Part shown: positions 22,022 to 34,087 of the stretch, piece by piece
How positions within the stretch are numbered: the stretch's first letter is position 1
Layout of the letters: every line of letters begins with the position of its first letter
Assembly: GCF_036898095.1 (NCBI RefSeq)
Contig: NC_090766.1
Span: 31,601,972-31,665,971 of the forward strand
Direction of reading: 5' to 3'
DNA length: 64,000 nucleotides
DNA from: Palaemon carinicauda
Lineage: Eukaryota; Arthropoda; Malacostraca; Decapoda; Palaemonidae
Program-made: the position numbers and the translations under genes
The notes under the pieces: model-generated
What the model was told of the DNA's origin: nothing
Seen by the model: only the letters and a program-made list of their open reading frames with translations
Databases searched by the model: none

Positions 22022-23657
22022 CTGGAATTCAACAGATATAAGGGAAATTAAAATTAGGATAATTAAAAAATTTTTCTTCCAATAAATTTCTTGTTAAGTT
22101 ACATTATAAATAGCATTTGCTTACTTTCTTTACTAGACACTTAAATTTAACCAAAATACCTTTTGTAATTAAAGTACAGTACTGTAATATCTACTGTATA
22201 CAGTATAGATTGATTGCCCCTAATTCACTTGGAAAAGTTACAATTTAATTAGAACATTTGATTTGGTTAACCTTTCTCCATACAGAGGGAGTTATGAACT
22301 GGACAAATTAAGAAATTTTCATAAATCTTTTAAAATTTTCCTACGGATGATAATTTTACATTATTGGAATCACAACATTCGAGAATTGGATGACAATTTT
22401 ATGACGCTGGAATGAAATGGTTATCAGTGAAAAAGCAATTACAGTATAACAAGATATTAAATAATTGTTTGGTACTTTGTATTTAGTTTAAAATAATTTT
22501 TGTAATGAACTTTTACATGTACTATACAGTAGTGTTTATAAGATTAGACAAATAATAATATCCAGTCCATTTTCAAAGAAAGCAAATTTTACATCTACTT
22601 GTATGCTTAGTAAAAAATCTTAAAAAGCATTGGATGCAATAATGTTATGCAAAGTGGAAGATAAAAAGACATAAAACAAGTAGTTTTCTCAGTTTTCCTT
22701 GCACGATGCTTTAGAACGAATTCAAAACATTGTTGATCTAAATAAAGCACAGTCATCAATAATCCTGTTATTAAATCTTATTTTCTAAATTTGTTGCTTT
22801 AAACTGTGATTGAAATATTTGTTGACCTCAAAACAAGAATTACAACTTCTACACAATTTGAACCAATAACTAAAACTACTTAATTCTTAAACAGTATAGT
22901 TTTGCTTACAAGACTAAAAAGCTTAAGAAATAGTGTTTTCTTGTAAACTGTAAATTCTGACAATGATGACATAGTACCATCAATCTGAAACTACGTCTAG
23001 GTTGTTGTCAGCAGTCGGAAACGAAGGGATAGTCTGGTACTGTATATATTTCAATAAGAAGATACAAAACTCCATATGCCCCTAGTAAATAATCTTTATA
23101 AGTCAAATTATCTACAGGCTACTAGATGATGTTCTTATAAATAGTGTATCACAAGGAGCATATGGTGGGTATAAGTTTACACAACAAAAAGTAGGATCAT
23201 CCAGAACTCTCACATATAGAGAAGTATACTGACAGGAATACATAATAGGGAATTTAATCTGGATTAATTTCAAGGTCCGACAAACTCTTCCTATAAAAAA
23301 AAAGATGTATTCCTTAAAAGGGGTTGTTTTAAGATTATGCTTCAAACTAAATTTTAAAGGGAGCTTCATTAAAATCATGGACACAGAGCAGAGAAGTATA
23401 CATGCATGTAGAAATAATTAGCGTGGCTGCATGTTCAAGAGGTAGAAGGTATTAGTACACAAACCATTCCATTAGTCAACTTCTGTATGGATTTTTTCCA
23501 ACGTGGGCTCGACAAGGAATAATCTTTAAAGAATATTTGAATTAACATTTTTTTATTTAATTTATGATGAAAAAAAATAAAAAACAAATTCTGTTGAAAA
23601 CTTATTTATCTACATTCTACAAAAGTTGTAGAATATAAGGAATCTAACTACAGTACC
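22022..23657. other. Intron, AT-rich, nothing recognised
   Basis: AT-rich sequence between host exons. Open frames are short and shapeless. No repeat family recognised. Confidence 0.5.
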
Positions 23658-23661
23658 TTAA

Positions 23662-23960
23662 CCCTTTTACCCCCAACTTTATTTGGAACTTTCCAACCCT
23701 TAACCCCCAGGCATTTTTTTTCAAACACATTTTGCAATATATATATATTTTTTAAATTGCTCTGACAGCCTTAATTTTCATCATAGAGAGGTCAGGTTGG
23801 TCTCATTATTTTGGAAAATGCCTGAAGTTTCTCATAAAGTTATCAAAAATATGCAAAAAAATGTAAAATCAGTTTTTTGCAAGGACGTACTAGTACGTCC
23901 ATGGGGGTAAAGGGATGAGTTTTGTGAAATGTACCAGTACGTCCATTAGGGGTAAAAGGG
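23662..23960. mobile_element. PiggyBac-like MITE, copy 1, TTAA-flanked
   Basis: The 299-bp element is flanked by TTAA at 23658-23661 and 23961-23964. Its ends are CCCTTTTACCCCCA and the inverted ...GGGGTAAAAGGG. Internal features are two GGACGTACTAGTACGTCC-like palindromic blocks near one end. It carries no ORF. It is homologous in inverted orientation to 57857-58159. TTAA duplication and CCC ends are typical of piggyBac-mobilised elements. Confidence 0.8.
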
Positions 23961-23964
23961 TTAA

Positions 23965-25249
23965 TAATATAATCATTCAGGTGTCCCTTTTTCTGCATGA
24001 TTTCCCATTCAAAAAATTTGCCAATTATTAGCTAATAAAAGGACAAAACTGCAAAATCATGCGGTGTATTTCTCCATTCAAATGTCTATCAATTTGAACT
24101 AAACTCATTATTCATCTATATACCACATTTGTGATCTTCAAATACACCAGACACTGCAGACTTCTATATGTATAAGAGAAAGAAGAGAAGTAACAGTTTT
24201 ACGCTTGCCAAGTCTGCCGTCCTGATAATGGCTGAGCAGTTTACTTGCAATTTGACTTTATGGTAAAATTGGTAAAAGCTCTTCATCCTTGTTCTGTTAT
24301 TTCTTTGTCTCACAGCTTTAAATTTTATCTTCCGATTGCACAATATTGTTTGGTACCTATGCCTCATGCCTCAAGTACTTTAGCCAAAGTAATTAAAAGA
24401 TAATGATGTCAGGCAGAAAATCTAGCAAGGGACATGATAATCCAGTGGCCACTACCAGACACGGTGTTACAGAAATTTCCAAATATGCAGGGCTAATCTT
24501 CAACAGCATGTCATCCTTTGTATGGTATTCAAGGGTCAACACTTGGTCTTAATGGCCTTCTCTTTCTTGTCAGTCAACATGTTTGGGGCGAAGGTTGACT
24601 CTAGTATTAATTTTCAGTGCAAGTTTCTGCCAAAGACAAACTGGCTAAAATAAGTTTTAACGGGTTTCCAGTTTGCTGTTGAATGTGGGAGCTAAGGTCT
24701 GGTTCACAAATGACGTTTTCCACCGTGCGGTCAGACATGCTCGGGCGCCTGTTCAATGTCAGCTTATGGAATAGTTCACACGTAACCGCAGCATATTGTG
24801 GCGGATTCCAATACGGCGAGGTAGCAAGATTCCCCTCATCAAAGGTATCTTTATCATGTAAAACTGGGTGTACCCAATTCCGTCTTTGGTGCTGTTAGCT
24901 CCGATTCAGTCTGCGATTCAACAACAGCCAAAAGCCAGTTATTTCTTCATGTCCATTCTGACACTGGATGCCACAAAAAGGTAAATAAATATATATAAAA
25001 ATAAGCATTACTGCACTATGGCCACTGAGGTAAAAAAGTTTCGTGTGAGCAATTACAGCATTAAATGATGAGCGGTGACTACCACGGTTAAAAACACCAT
25101 GTGAACCTATCCTAAGAGGTCATAGGACATGACAAAGATCAAGATGATGGTGATGTCTTATGGGCATTCTTTGATCCTAAAGTTCAGTAGATTGTGATTA
25201 AGAGGGATTCACTAATGAAATATTTATGAAGGATTGTGTCGGCCTATAA
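23965..25249. other. Intron, no gene recognised
   Basis: Mixed-composition intron. A moderately GC-rich block at about 24690-24960 may be an old repeat, but I could not name it. Confidence 0.4.
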
Positions 25250-25424
25250 GAAACGTCCCTGCCTGGCGATCTGCCGGACTGGCCTTTGAGTCCAGCTCAA
25301 GCTTAATAGTTTCTTGTAGTGCCTGCAACCTCATCATCCTTGTGAGCTAAGGATGGGGGGGATTGGTCAGTCTGTAGGGCACTGTACCTGTCCCTTTCCT
25401 ATGCCATTCATGAGTGGTCTTTAA
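25250..25424 (+). mobile_element. SINE-like repeat, copy 1
   Basis: The sequence runs from CGTCCCTGCCTGGCGATCTG through a B-box-like GGCCTTTGAGTCC to CTGCAACCTCATCATCCTTG and CCATTCATGAGTGGTC. The reverse form recurs at 27769-28862. The B-box-like block suggests tRNA ancestry, but no convincing A box was found. Confidence 0.5.
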
Positions 25425-27273
25425 CCCTCTGGTCTTCTTTGGATGTCACAGTATCTTGTGGTCCAACTTTTTGGTTGTTTTTCTATTGCCAGGACATTCA
25501 ACTCTGGAAACCTCTAGTAAGAGGGACTCGGCAGTAACCATGGCAGTGATAAGAAATACAGGACGGGTCTCAGTCCAAGATATGCCATAGAACCAAATAC
25601 CCTCATGAAGGGCTGCTTTACATAAAGCAAAGAAGAGTTTAACAGGCAGTATTAAAGAGTCAAAGAACACTTAGATTAAGAGCATTCCACATCACCTAAC
25701 ATTTTTAAAATGCTTTGAGATAAAAAAAGAAATTGTATGTAAATTATTACAAAAATATACTACTGTATTGTGTAGGTAGCCTACATATAACTTTTTAAGA
25801 CATACAAACAATATGTGAAAAATAATATTGATAAAGCAATCATGTTCCGACCTAAGAAGCAAGAGAGCTGGGATAAAGCGAGGCTAAATTTTCTGTTCAG
25901 GATAAGTCAGAAAAGCAGCAAATAAGCATTTAAAAACTCCTAACATCAGTAGTACAAGAATCATTATGTGTAATCTGGCAAAAATAATATATTAATTCTA
26001 AATCACATGATCTGCAAATTACCAGGAGTAAAAACTGGTGTGGCTATTCACTGTATAATAAAAATTACAAGAAAGATTTGAATTTAGGAGTGAAAAGGTA
26101 TTAAATTCAAATATTTCCTGAGATCATAATCATATTCTTGATGCATCTTCAGCAGAGTAATGAATGTTTCATGTCCAAGTCAGATGAGAATCTGAAACAG
26201 CAACGTCTAATGTTGGAGCCATAAAGACGTGCTATTCACACAAATAGATCGCTGACCTCAGTAATTGCAAACTGAACACACAATAAATTTGGCACATCCC
26301 CTTATCAAGCACTGATGAAAAAGAGGGCACAACACAAAATGGCCCCTTGAAGCAAAAGAGTGCAAAATACCTACCATATCCCTCGGTAGTACATGCAAAA
26401 AACATCCTCTGTGATGTTCCATAACCACACGATACCTAAGAACTACATTCTTCTTATTGTCAGTGAAAAATGCTAATAATTCATAAGAGGGTGAAAAAAA
26501 TATTACAAACTTTATTAGTCAGCAAAGTAACAAGGGAAGAGGTATGGAAGATTAATTACCTGTGGTGGGAATGAGAGAAAAGGAAAATCAAATACTGTAT
26601 AGAAATAGCAATAAAAGGATGTGAATGAAATAGGTTATTAAGAGTGAAGTTTGCTTCTGTTGCGCCAAGTGGTGAGAGCCTTCATTCACCCTCCCAGTTG
26701 CAAAGCCTACACGCGGCCAAGAGGATTACTATTAACAAACAAGTTTTTCAGCTCAGAGTGACTACTTAAATCAATATGATTACTAATAATAATAGATCAC
26801 TCTTATCAAACTGACCAAGAGATATTGCATTTTGCATCAGATATATGGCATCCAGGCAAATGCTTTACTTTGAGAATCCAGCTGATCTTAGTAAAAAAAA
26901 AAAACAAGCTCTGTTTTAAATGTAAACAATTGTGAAAAAGTTACAGATTAGGCAGTCTTGTTAATCATTGGTGCTTTTAATAGTCTAAATTTGTATCTAT
27001 GTATGTATGTTTTTTATGTACATATATACCAACAATAATAACTGGGATTAGATGAAGTACTGTACTTCCTCTTTTTTATTAGTACTTGTGCTATATAACA
27101 ATGCCTTATCAAAGTAAGTTTCATCTATGATGACAACATCGAAACTAAGAGGTTTGACAGGATGTCAGATTAAATATGCTCATCAAAAATGCATCACAAA
27201 GGAAAACAATATATACCATTTTTTTATGAGAATATTTGTTGATATTATGAAGTACACACTTCTAAATTCTAAA
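25425..27273. other. Intron, no gene recognised
   Basis: AT-rich intron sequence without supported features. Confidence 0.4.
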
Positions 27274-27423
27274 GTTATTATACATATAATGATTTCAAGA
27301 CTTAAAAGTTAAATTGCCTTTCATCTTATAGATGGAAAGGTAATTCTAGTTATTATACATATAATGATTTCAAGACTTAAAAGTTGTATTGCCTTTAATC
27401 TTATAGATGGAAAGGTAATTCCA
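27274..27423. repeat. 75-bp tandem duplication
   Basis: GTTATTATACATATAATGAT starts at 27274 and again at 27349. Both copies continue through ATAGATGGAAAGGTAATTC. A shorter duplicated TTTAAACATGTATGA unit follows at about 27428-27490. Confidence 0.75.
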
Positions 27424-27768
27424 AATTCTTTAAACATGTATGAATTTAATATACAAAATACTTTAAACATGTATGATATTAATATAAAGATGCCAAAGTT
27501 GTGAGATGAGGTACAACCCATTTTGTGGATAAGGTTCTATTTGTTATCGTGTCCCACAAGCACAAAATAAAAGTCTTGAAGTAATTAGTATCTCTTCTAA
27601 CTACTGCATACAAACCCGAGCCCTTTAACAGGAGTATGATTTCAGCAAAGTTGTTAAAAGTTGTTTAAAAATTTAACAAGGTGGTTGTAATAACTGGGAA
27701 GGAGGGGGGAGGATAAGCACTGCCAACCTGCAAGTCTGATCAACCCTTACATTCACCTTAAAAGGTTT

Positions 27769-28668
27769 AAAGGCCACTCATGAATGGCAGAGCAAGGGAC
27801 AGTGATAATACCCTAAAGACTGACCATAATTTATTTGATCAGTTCCAAAGACCCTTCTTGATCCAAGCTAGGACCAGGAAGGGCCAGGCAATGGTTTGTG
27901 AGAAGACAGCTTTGAAGGACAGATCCCTATCTGATGCCAGACTTAGGAGCGTGTTCAGGGTTAAGTTGCGAGACCTAAGGACTCGAGTGAGTTTGGGGCT
28001 CGAGTTACATGTACTGGGGAGGGCAAGACTATTCGAAGATCCTAACGAGCCCGCAATAAACGATCACACAGTAACTAATTATACTATCAATGAACACAAA
28101 GAGACTAAGCACGCAGAGACTGATCTTGCGGTAATCAATCAAATTAGCAACGATCCAATGGAGATGGATGATAAGGGGAAAGATCTTGTCGCTCACACAT
28201 GAAAGGAAATTGATTGCAGGTTCTTCTTCCACCAATACGTAGACTGGAATGCTGGAACATGGAAGGTGATAGGGGTTTTGTGACCCCATGAGGAGTTCGA
28301 GCCTATGAGGGCCAAACACACGATGTCAGAGTGAATGGATGACTAATCGAGCAGTGATGAAGTGAGTGGAGACTAACTGGATGAAGCCCGATTGCAAGGA
28401 GACCAAGAAAGTGGAGACAGGGAATGTGGAAAGAGAGCATAGAGACAGAACAGGGAGACCGGGAGAATGAAGACAGGGTTGTCTTCTTCTTATGGTAGAT
28501 CCTGAAGTGTCCCATGAACATGCAGGTGAAGAGAGGGAGAAGGGGGGCAGAGCCCTTCATCCCAACTGACGGTACAAGACCAAATATTGGTAGCAGGAAC
28601 ATAAACACCTATACTGTATACCAAAGGACTGCGTGCTTGGCGCGCACACACACACACGCGCAGCAAGA

Positions 28669-28735
<67 letters not shown>

Positions 28736-28862
28736 TGTGTGTGTCCTTAGCTCACAACAATGGTGAGGTTGCAGACACTACAAGAAATTATTGAGTTTGA
28801 ACTGGACTCAATCTCCCATCCAACAGAAGCCCAGGTAGGGATGATTCCAATAGGCTATCCCA
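27769..28862 (-). mobile_element. SINE-like repeat, copy 2, interrupted
   Basis: The two ends match copy 1 in reverse: 27769-27893 (CCACTCATGAATGGCAGAG) and 28742-28862 (CCTTAGCTCACAACAATGGT, then GAGTTTGAACTGGACTCA). About 850 bp separates them, including unidentified sequence with long shapeless frames and a (GA)n tract. The spacer is far longer than in copy 1. Confidence 0.5.
28670..28733. repeat. (GA)n microsatellite
   Basis: An almost pure GA tract of about 60 bp, followed by a short GT run. Confidence 0.95.
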
Positions 28863-29588
28863 ACCAAGATAGAAACATTGCCCTTTTAAGGATTGGTTCC
28901 TTCTCGCACGTGGGGAGAAATCTGTCATTGTCAGACGTACCTGACTCCTATCAATTGGATTTCTTGAACTTCATCGATGACATTTACAGCTTTGACAAAA
29001 TCATATTCCTATCAAAGGAAGAGTCTGTATTCTTGTACGAACAAATTAAAAAAATATTACAGATCTACAAAGATCTAGGAAATACAGTACAGTGAACCCT
29101 CGCTACTTCACGGTTCGACCATCGCGGATTCACCACTTCGCGGGTTTTTTCCATAACCCATATATATATACATATCGCGGATTTTCCGGAAATTTCAAAA
29201 ATACCGCGAAATCTGAAGACCCCCAAATACGATATTTTGTTACCTGTAATTCCATTAATACTGTAATTAGTAATATCTGCTCTTACTGATTGTTCATTGC
29301 ATTACATATGATATATAATTCAGCACAGAAAGAAATAAAACACGAAAAGAGAATGTGATCATACGATAATACAGTACTGTATACAGTACGTAGTAAAATT
29401 AAATCGAACATGAAACGCAAATCAGATGCAGTCATACCATATTAGAATGGTGTAAGGCTGCTGATGGCTACTATACTACAAATGTAATGGATGTGCATCT
29501 TTTCCATAATTCTTTTGTATGTATACGTACGTAGTACTGCATCCAATAATATTCTTTGTTACAAAAATCACATTTCGAATAAGCGTAC

Positions 29589-29592
<4 letters not shown>

Positions 29593-29637
<45 letters not shown>

Positions 29638-29818
29638 ACACACACATCCTACAAAAGAATAAAATAGCATACGTAAAGCTATTATTATTATTGTTATTAT
29701 TGTTGTTGTTAATAAAATTATGATTGTTATTATTATTATCATTATTATTATTATTATTATTACAGTACTGTACTGTATTATTATCATTATTTATTATTAT
29801 TATTATTAATACTGTACG
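29593..29818. repeat. (GA)n and (ATT)n simple repeats in the Tigger 5' region
   Basis: GA tract at 29593-29633, then interrupted ATT/GTT trinucleotide repeats to about 29818. Confidence 0.9.
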
Positions 29819-30119
29819 TACGGTATGCGCGGGGTATCTTGTACTTTGAGTTGGTAACCTACGCATCATATACTGTAAGACGGGTTGTGATTGGTTCAAG
29901 CGCTGATAGATGACGAATCAGAACTCAAGTTTTGTTATCTAGCCTGTGATTGGTGTTTTGCCCTCATCTCCAACCCGCAGCATCTAGGTTCTCGCGGGCC
30001 CGGGTCGTCCACTTTCTCTTACCGCGTATCGCTGAGTAGACGTTCTTAAGTTTGTGAAGTTTAATCTGTGCTGTGTGCGACCTTTTTAAGTTGAACTTTT
30101 TGTCAAATCCTACTGTACA

Positions 30120-31984
30120 ATGCCTCCCAAGCGTTCTGCTTCTACTAAGGCTGGTAGTGAGCCTAAACGCCACCGAAGGATGATGACGATTGCTGAGAAG
30201 GTTACGCTTCTCGATATGTTAATAGACGGTAGAAGCTACGCAGCCGCAGCGCGCCATTTTGGAATCAACGAATCTACTGTTCGCTATATCAAGAAGGACG
30301 AGGCGAACATTAGAAAGACGGCTGCAATCACCTTTAGCAGATCAGCGAAGCGAGTCGTTACAACGCGTAATAAAACGATCGTACGCATGGAAGGTGCTTT
30401 AGCTGTGTGGATTGCCGACTGCCGGAAGAAGAACATAGCCTTGGATACGAACACCATCCGAACAAAGGCTTTGAGCTTGTATCAGAATTTTGCTGCAAAG
30501 GAACCTCAAGACGACGATGGCAACCATGCTGAAGAAGATGATGATGCAGATGATCCTCAACCAGGGACATCCACTGATTCCCAGCCTCAGAAACAACGTT
30601 TTTCCGCCAGCAAAGGATGGTTCGCGAAGTTTCAGAAACGCTTCGCCCTGAAAAGCGTTTCCCTGCATGGCGAGGCTGCTTCGGCTGACACTGCCGCTGC
30701 TGAAACTTACGTGAACCAGACGTTCAAGAATATTATCGCCAAAGGTGGATACAAGCCGGAACAAGTCTTTAATATGGATGAGACCGGCTTGTTTTGGAAG
30801 AAAATGCTGTCGCGAACTTTCCTGTTCAAAGAGGAAGCAAAGCCTCTGGCTTTAAAGCATTCAAGGATCGCGTTACCCTCGTGATGTGTGGCAATGCTGC
30901 TGGATTTTTGCTAAAGCCGGGGCTTATTTATAAGTCGAAAAATCCTCGCGCTTTGAAAAATAAGAATAAGAATCTCCTTCCCGTGTACTGGATGCATAAT
31001 CCAAAAGCATGGATTATGAAGATGCTGACCTCCAACTGGTTCCACCAGTGTTTCATCCCGCAAGTCAATGAATATCTCGTAGAGAAGGGCTTGCCATTCA
31101 AGATCCTTCTCCTTATGGATAACGCTGGTGGACACGCAACTGACCTGTCGCGTGAGGGCGTTCAGGTTGAGTTCCTGCCACCCAACACCAAGTCATTAAT
31201 TCAACCGATGGACCAGGGGGTTATCAGGGCGTTCAAGGCCCTCTACACGAAGAATACCTTGGCGTACCTCGTTGCGTGTGTGGATGCTGCCCAAGATGAT
31301 GAGGATGAAGATTTTAACTTGAAGGCGTACTGGCGGCAGTACACCATAGCCACGTGCCTGAAGAATATTCAGAAGGCACTTCAAGAGATGAAACCTGCAA
31401 CTGTGAATGCGAGCTGGAAGAAGTTGTGGCCCGAGATTGTTTACGACGACGAGGGATTTACACCTGCTGAAATCCAACACTCTGCAGTACGCAAATCTGT
31501 GCAGTTGGCTGCCATAATTGGAGGTGACGGGTTTGGCGACATGACGACTGAAGATGTCGACGAGTTGTCGGACTGCCATTCCCAGCCCCTAACTGACGCA
31601 GACCTCGAAGACCTGACGAAATCGGCAAGCGAAGAAGAGAGTGAAACCCAGGAAGAGACCCAGGAAAATGTCGAAGAAACGGGCTTAACACTAGAACGGC
31701 TTGCCAAGGTCTGCAACCATATAAAGGAGGTGAAAGAAATGTTGCAAGAGTGGGACGAGGATATGGTTCGGTCGATGCAATTCTGCAACAAGGTTGATGA
31801 CGTAATGACTCCCTACAAGATGCTCTTAGATCGAAAAAAGAAGCAGCGGCAACAACTTCCGATCACAATGTTCTTCCAGCCTCGCAAAAAAGAGCCAGTT
31901 CCTCCTGCTACTACGCCTTCGGAAGAAATTGAAGAAGTTGAAGAGGTGTCCCAGGAAAAGACACCTCCGTCTGAAGAGACGTAA
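30120..31984 (+). pseudogene. Pogo/Tigger transposase, one frameshift
   Basis: It starts at the ATG at 30120. An N-terminal psq/CENP-B-type helix-turn-helix (MTIAEKVTLLDMLIDGRSYA, then FGINESTVRYIKK) is followed by a CENP-B-like second DNA-binding part (WFAKFQKRFALKSVSL). The DDE_1 catalytic core has FNMDETGLFWK (first Asp), LLLMDNAGGH (second Asp) and IQPMDQGVIRAFKALY (third Asp), a DDD triad as in pogo. The frame breaks at about 30840: the first ORF runs to 30884, and the rest continues in the 30794-31984 frame, consistent with loss of one base in a short A run. The acidic C-terminus ends with QLPITMFF, a PCNA-interacting motif. The copy is otherwise well preserved. Confidence 0.9.
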
Positions 31985-31995
31985 AATACTACCTG

Positions 31996-32049
31996 GCTGC
32001 ACAGTAGAACACATCATCAGCTTCATCATCATCATTTCTACTGTGCAGC
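31996..32049 (+). other. Hairpin just after the transposase stop
   Basis: GCTGCACAGTAGAA (31996-32009) pairs perfectly with TTCTACTGTGCAGC (32036-32049), a 14-bp stem with a 26-nt loop. It lies 11 nt after the stop codon and may be a 3'-UTR structure; function unknown. Confidence 0.75.
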
Positions 32050-33136
32050 AAATTCATCGCCATCATCATTCAAGTTTTTCTTGAACTTCTCTCTCTCTCT
32101 CTCTCTTGTAAATTGTTTTCCTGCTTTGCTACGTACAGTATGTACTGTATGATTTTATATAGATACGGTAAATTATATTTGTACTAATAACATATTTTGT
32201 AAATGCTTTTACTGTAAATATTATTATTTATCACTTTCATCATGCGCGTTAAATGCCTTCTTTGTTCTGAGCATGGTTGTTTACTGAGCGTACAGTACTT
32301 TATGACGCCGTCGTTTCAGGCGGGGTCATAAAGAAAAAAATTTCATTTGGAAGTCCTAAGAAAAATAAAGTAAAACATTGGTAATAAAAAAATCAACATA
32401 CTGTATAATCAATATAATCGATGCAAAAACTAACCTATACATATATGTGTACACTAAATGAGTTTGTTTCTTCATTATGATCATAGATGAACGTAAACAA
32501 AACATTGTTGCCCTTTTTTATCGTGCTTTTTAGGTGTTTAGGAAACGAATGATATAAAATCGCCTTTAATATTTGTGCCTGTTTTAGTTTAGGGTGCTGT
32601 AGTACATGCATTAAGTGTTCTGTACATTAAAGGGTAGTTTGTTAACAGTACTACGTACAAGGGAAGGTCTTAAAAGTCCGAATATACATGTTAAATAAAT
32701 AGGTAAATATGATGTCACTACTTCACGGAATTCCACCTATCGCGGCCGGGTCTGGAACCTATCTACCGCGATAAACGAGGGTTCACTGTACAATATTACA
32801 AGCTCATAGGTTGAATGTAAAAGTATAAAAGTCAAAATTCATAAAAATTACATTGAATAACAGATGATAGAGAGATGGTTATTTTTAGCATTAAAATGCC
32901 TAGCCATTCAGACCTGCAGCTACTGTATATTGTAAATCATGGTTTATATCAGAATGTGTATAGCTTACAGTGCAAAATTACTTCCAAGCAAAGCATACAA
33001 AGTTTTCAAAAGGCCCAAATGATGCAATGAAAAGTGTGAAGGACATCTACATGCTATTTTGAAAAAAGAAGCCAGAGATAAAAAGTGTTCATGACAAAAG
33101 AAAGCAATTATGACATGCAATACTAAATGCTCCTAC

Positions 33137-33310
33137 CTTTCTACTTTGCTGGGGTGAATGGGGAGGGGATGGGGGTAGTGATCGTGAATGTGTCCCGTCA
33201 TGAGATGAGTTTGGAGGGGCCAAATTATTGGCTGAACCAGCGCGTTTCAAACTACCTTTGCTGGCACTCGCTACCTGAGCAAACAGGCTGCTCAAGGTGC
33301 GCCGCTGACT
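33137..33310 (-). CDS. PDZD8: Host gene exon, PDZD8-like Ser/Pro-rich linker
   Basis: The acceptor is CCCGTTCCACAG before 33310, after a pyrimidine-rich run. The donor is AAAG|GTAGGAG at 33137/33136. The exon is 174 bp, phase 0 to 0. It encodes SQRRTLSSLFAQVASASKGS, then KRAGSANNLAPP and a PPSPPHSPQQSRK tail, a low-complexity Ser/Pro linker with likely phosphorylation sites. An alternative acceptor 18 nt upstream (TTTTCTATAG) would not keep phase 0. It joins in frame to the exons on either side. Confidence 0.7.
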
Positions 33311-34087
33311 CTGTGGAACGGGAATTAGGGGATCTATAGAAAATAGTTTCTTCATCCTCAGAGGACCCAGTTCAGCATAGAACTCCCAAAAACTGCTGAG
33401 GCAATATTAACTGGGGCGACTATGCAAAATGAAGCGTGAGCCTTTGGGGGAACTACGTCAGGTATAATACATAACGGAAATATAAAGTGAAATGTAAAGA
33501 AGAGGAGAATCAATAAATCAATTCAGGAGAAAAATTAAAACAAAGTATTTGTTATCTGAAAAAGAAGATACTGTATAATTAAGGATGAGAGGGTTAGAGG
33601 CAGAAATATTACACTACAAGTAGTTAAAGCAAACAAAAAATACCTTTTACAATATATACTGTGCAGTAGAGTAGAATCAATGTTGATGGAAGCTAAGAAC
33701 CTATAAATGCAACATTATTTTGGGAAAAATATTGGTCATTTTTTGGTGACGAAAGCAATTAGATCCAGTGAATGAAAATATGCAATAGTCTTGAGTGAAA
33801 AAGAACTATCAATGAGATACTCTGCTAGTCTTTGGTGAAACATGGAAGGAATATGAAGACCTAATTCCCCCCTTTTTTTATTTCTATTATAGTACTTGCA
33901 TAATTAACGTATTGGTCTATAAAACCAAATCCCACAGTATACATGATGAGTCTTTTATTGAAGTTATTCACTTTTCCTATATGAAAAATTGATTAATTGC
34001 AAGCCTTATAAGCAATCTGGAACAGATTATTAAACAGTGTACTGCAGTCTATAATGTATTATATAAGGTTCAATACAGGCAAAACTA
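33311..34087. other. Intron, nothing recognised
   Basis: AT-rich; no supported feature. Confidence 0.4.

Larger units (their letters stand above)
29090..32788 (+). mobile_element. Tigger/pogo-family DNA transposon
   Basis: The element is about 3.7 kb, flanked by TA at 29088-29089 and 32789-32790. Its termini are CAGTGAACCCTCG and the inverted CGAGGGTTCACTG. Blocks with GCGGATT/CGCGG recur just inside both ends. It carries one transposase gene at 30120-31984 in the plus orientation, opposite to the host gene and the retrotransposons. It contains a (GA)n tract at 29593-29633 and an ATT-rich tract at 29683-29818 in its 5' part. Confidence 0.9.

Noticed and set aside
27780..28202. A 140-codon plus-strand frame as a host exon or small gene
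   Set aside because: Its first part is SINE-like repeat sequence also found at 25250-25424. No domain and no splice borders support coding.
28514..28750. Frame with an Arg-Glu repeat tail
   Set aside because: It is produced by the (GA)n microsatellite.
29471..29899. Minus-strand frame with Asn and Leu/Ser runs
   Set aside because: It is produced by (ATT)n and (GA)n tracts within the Tigger element.
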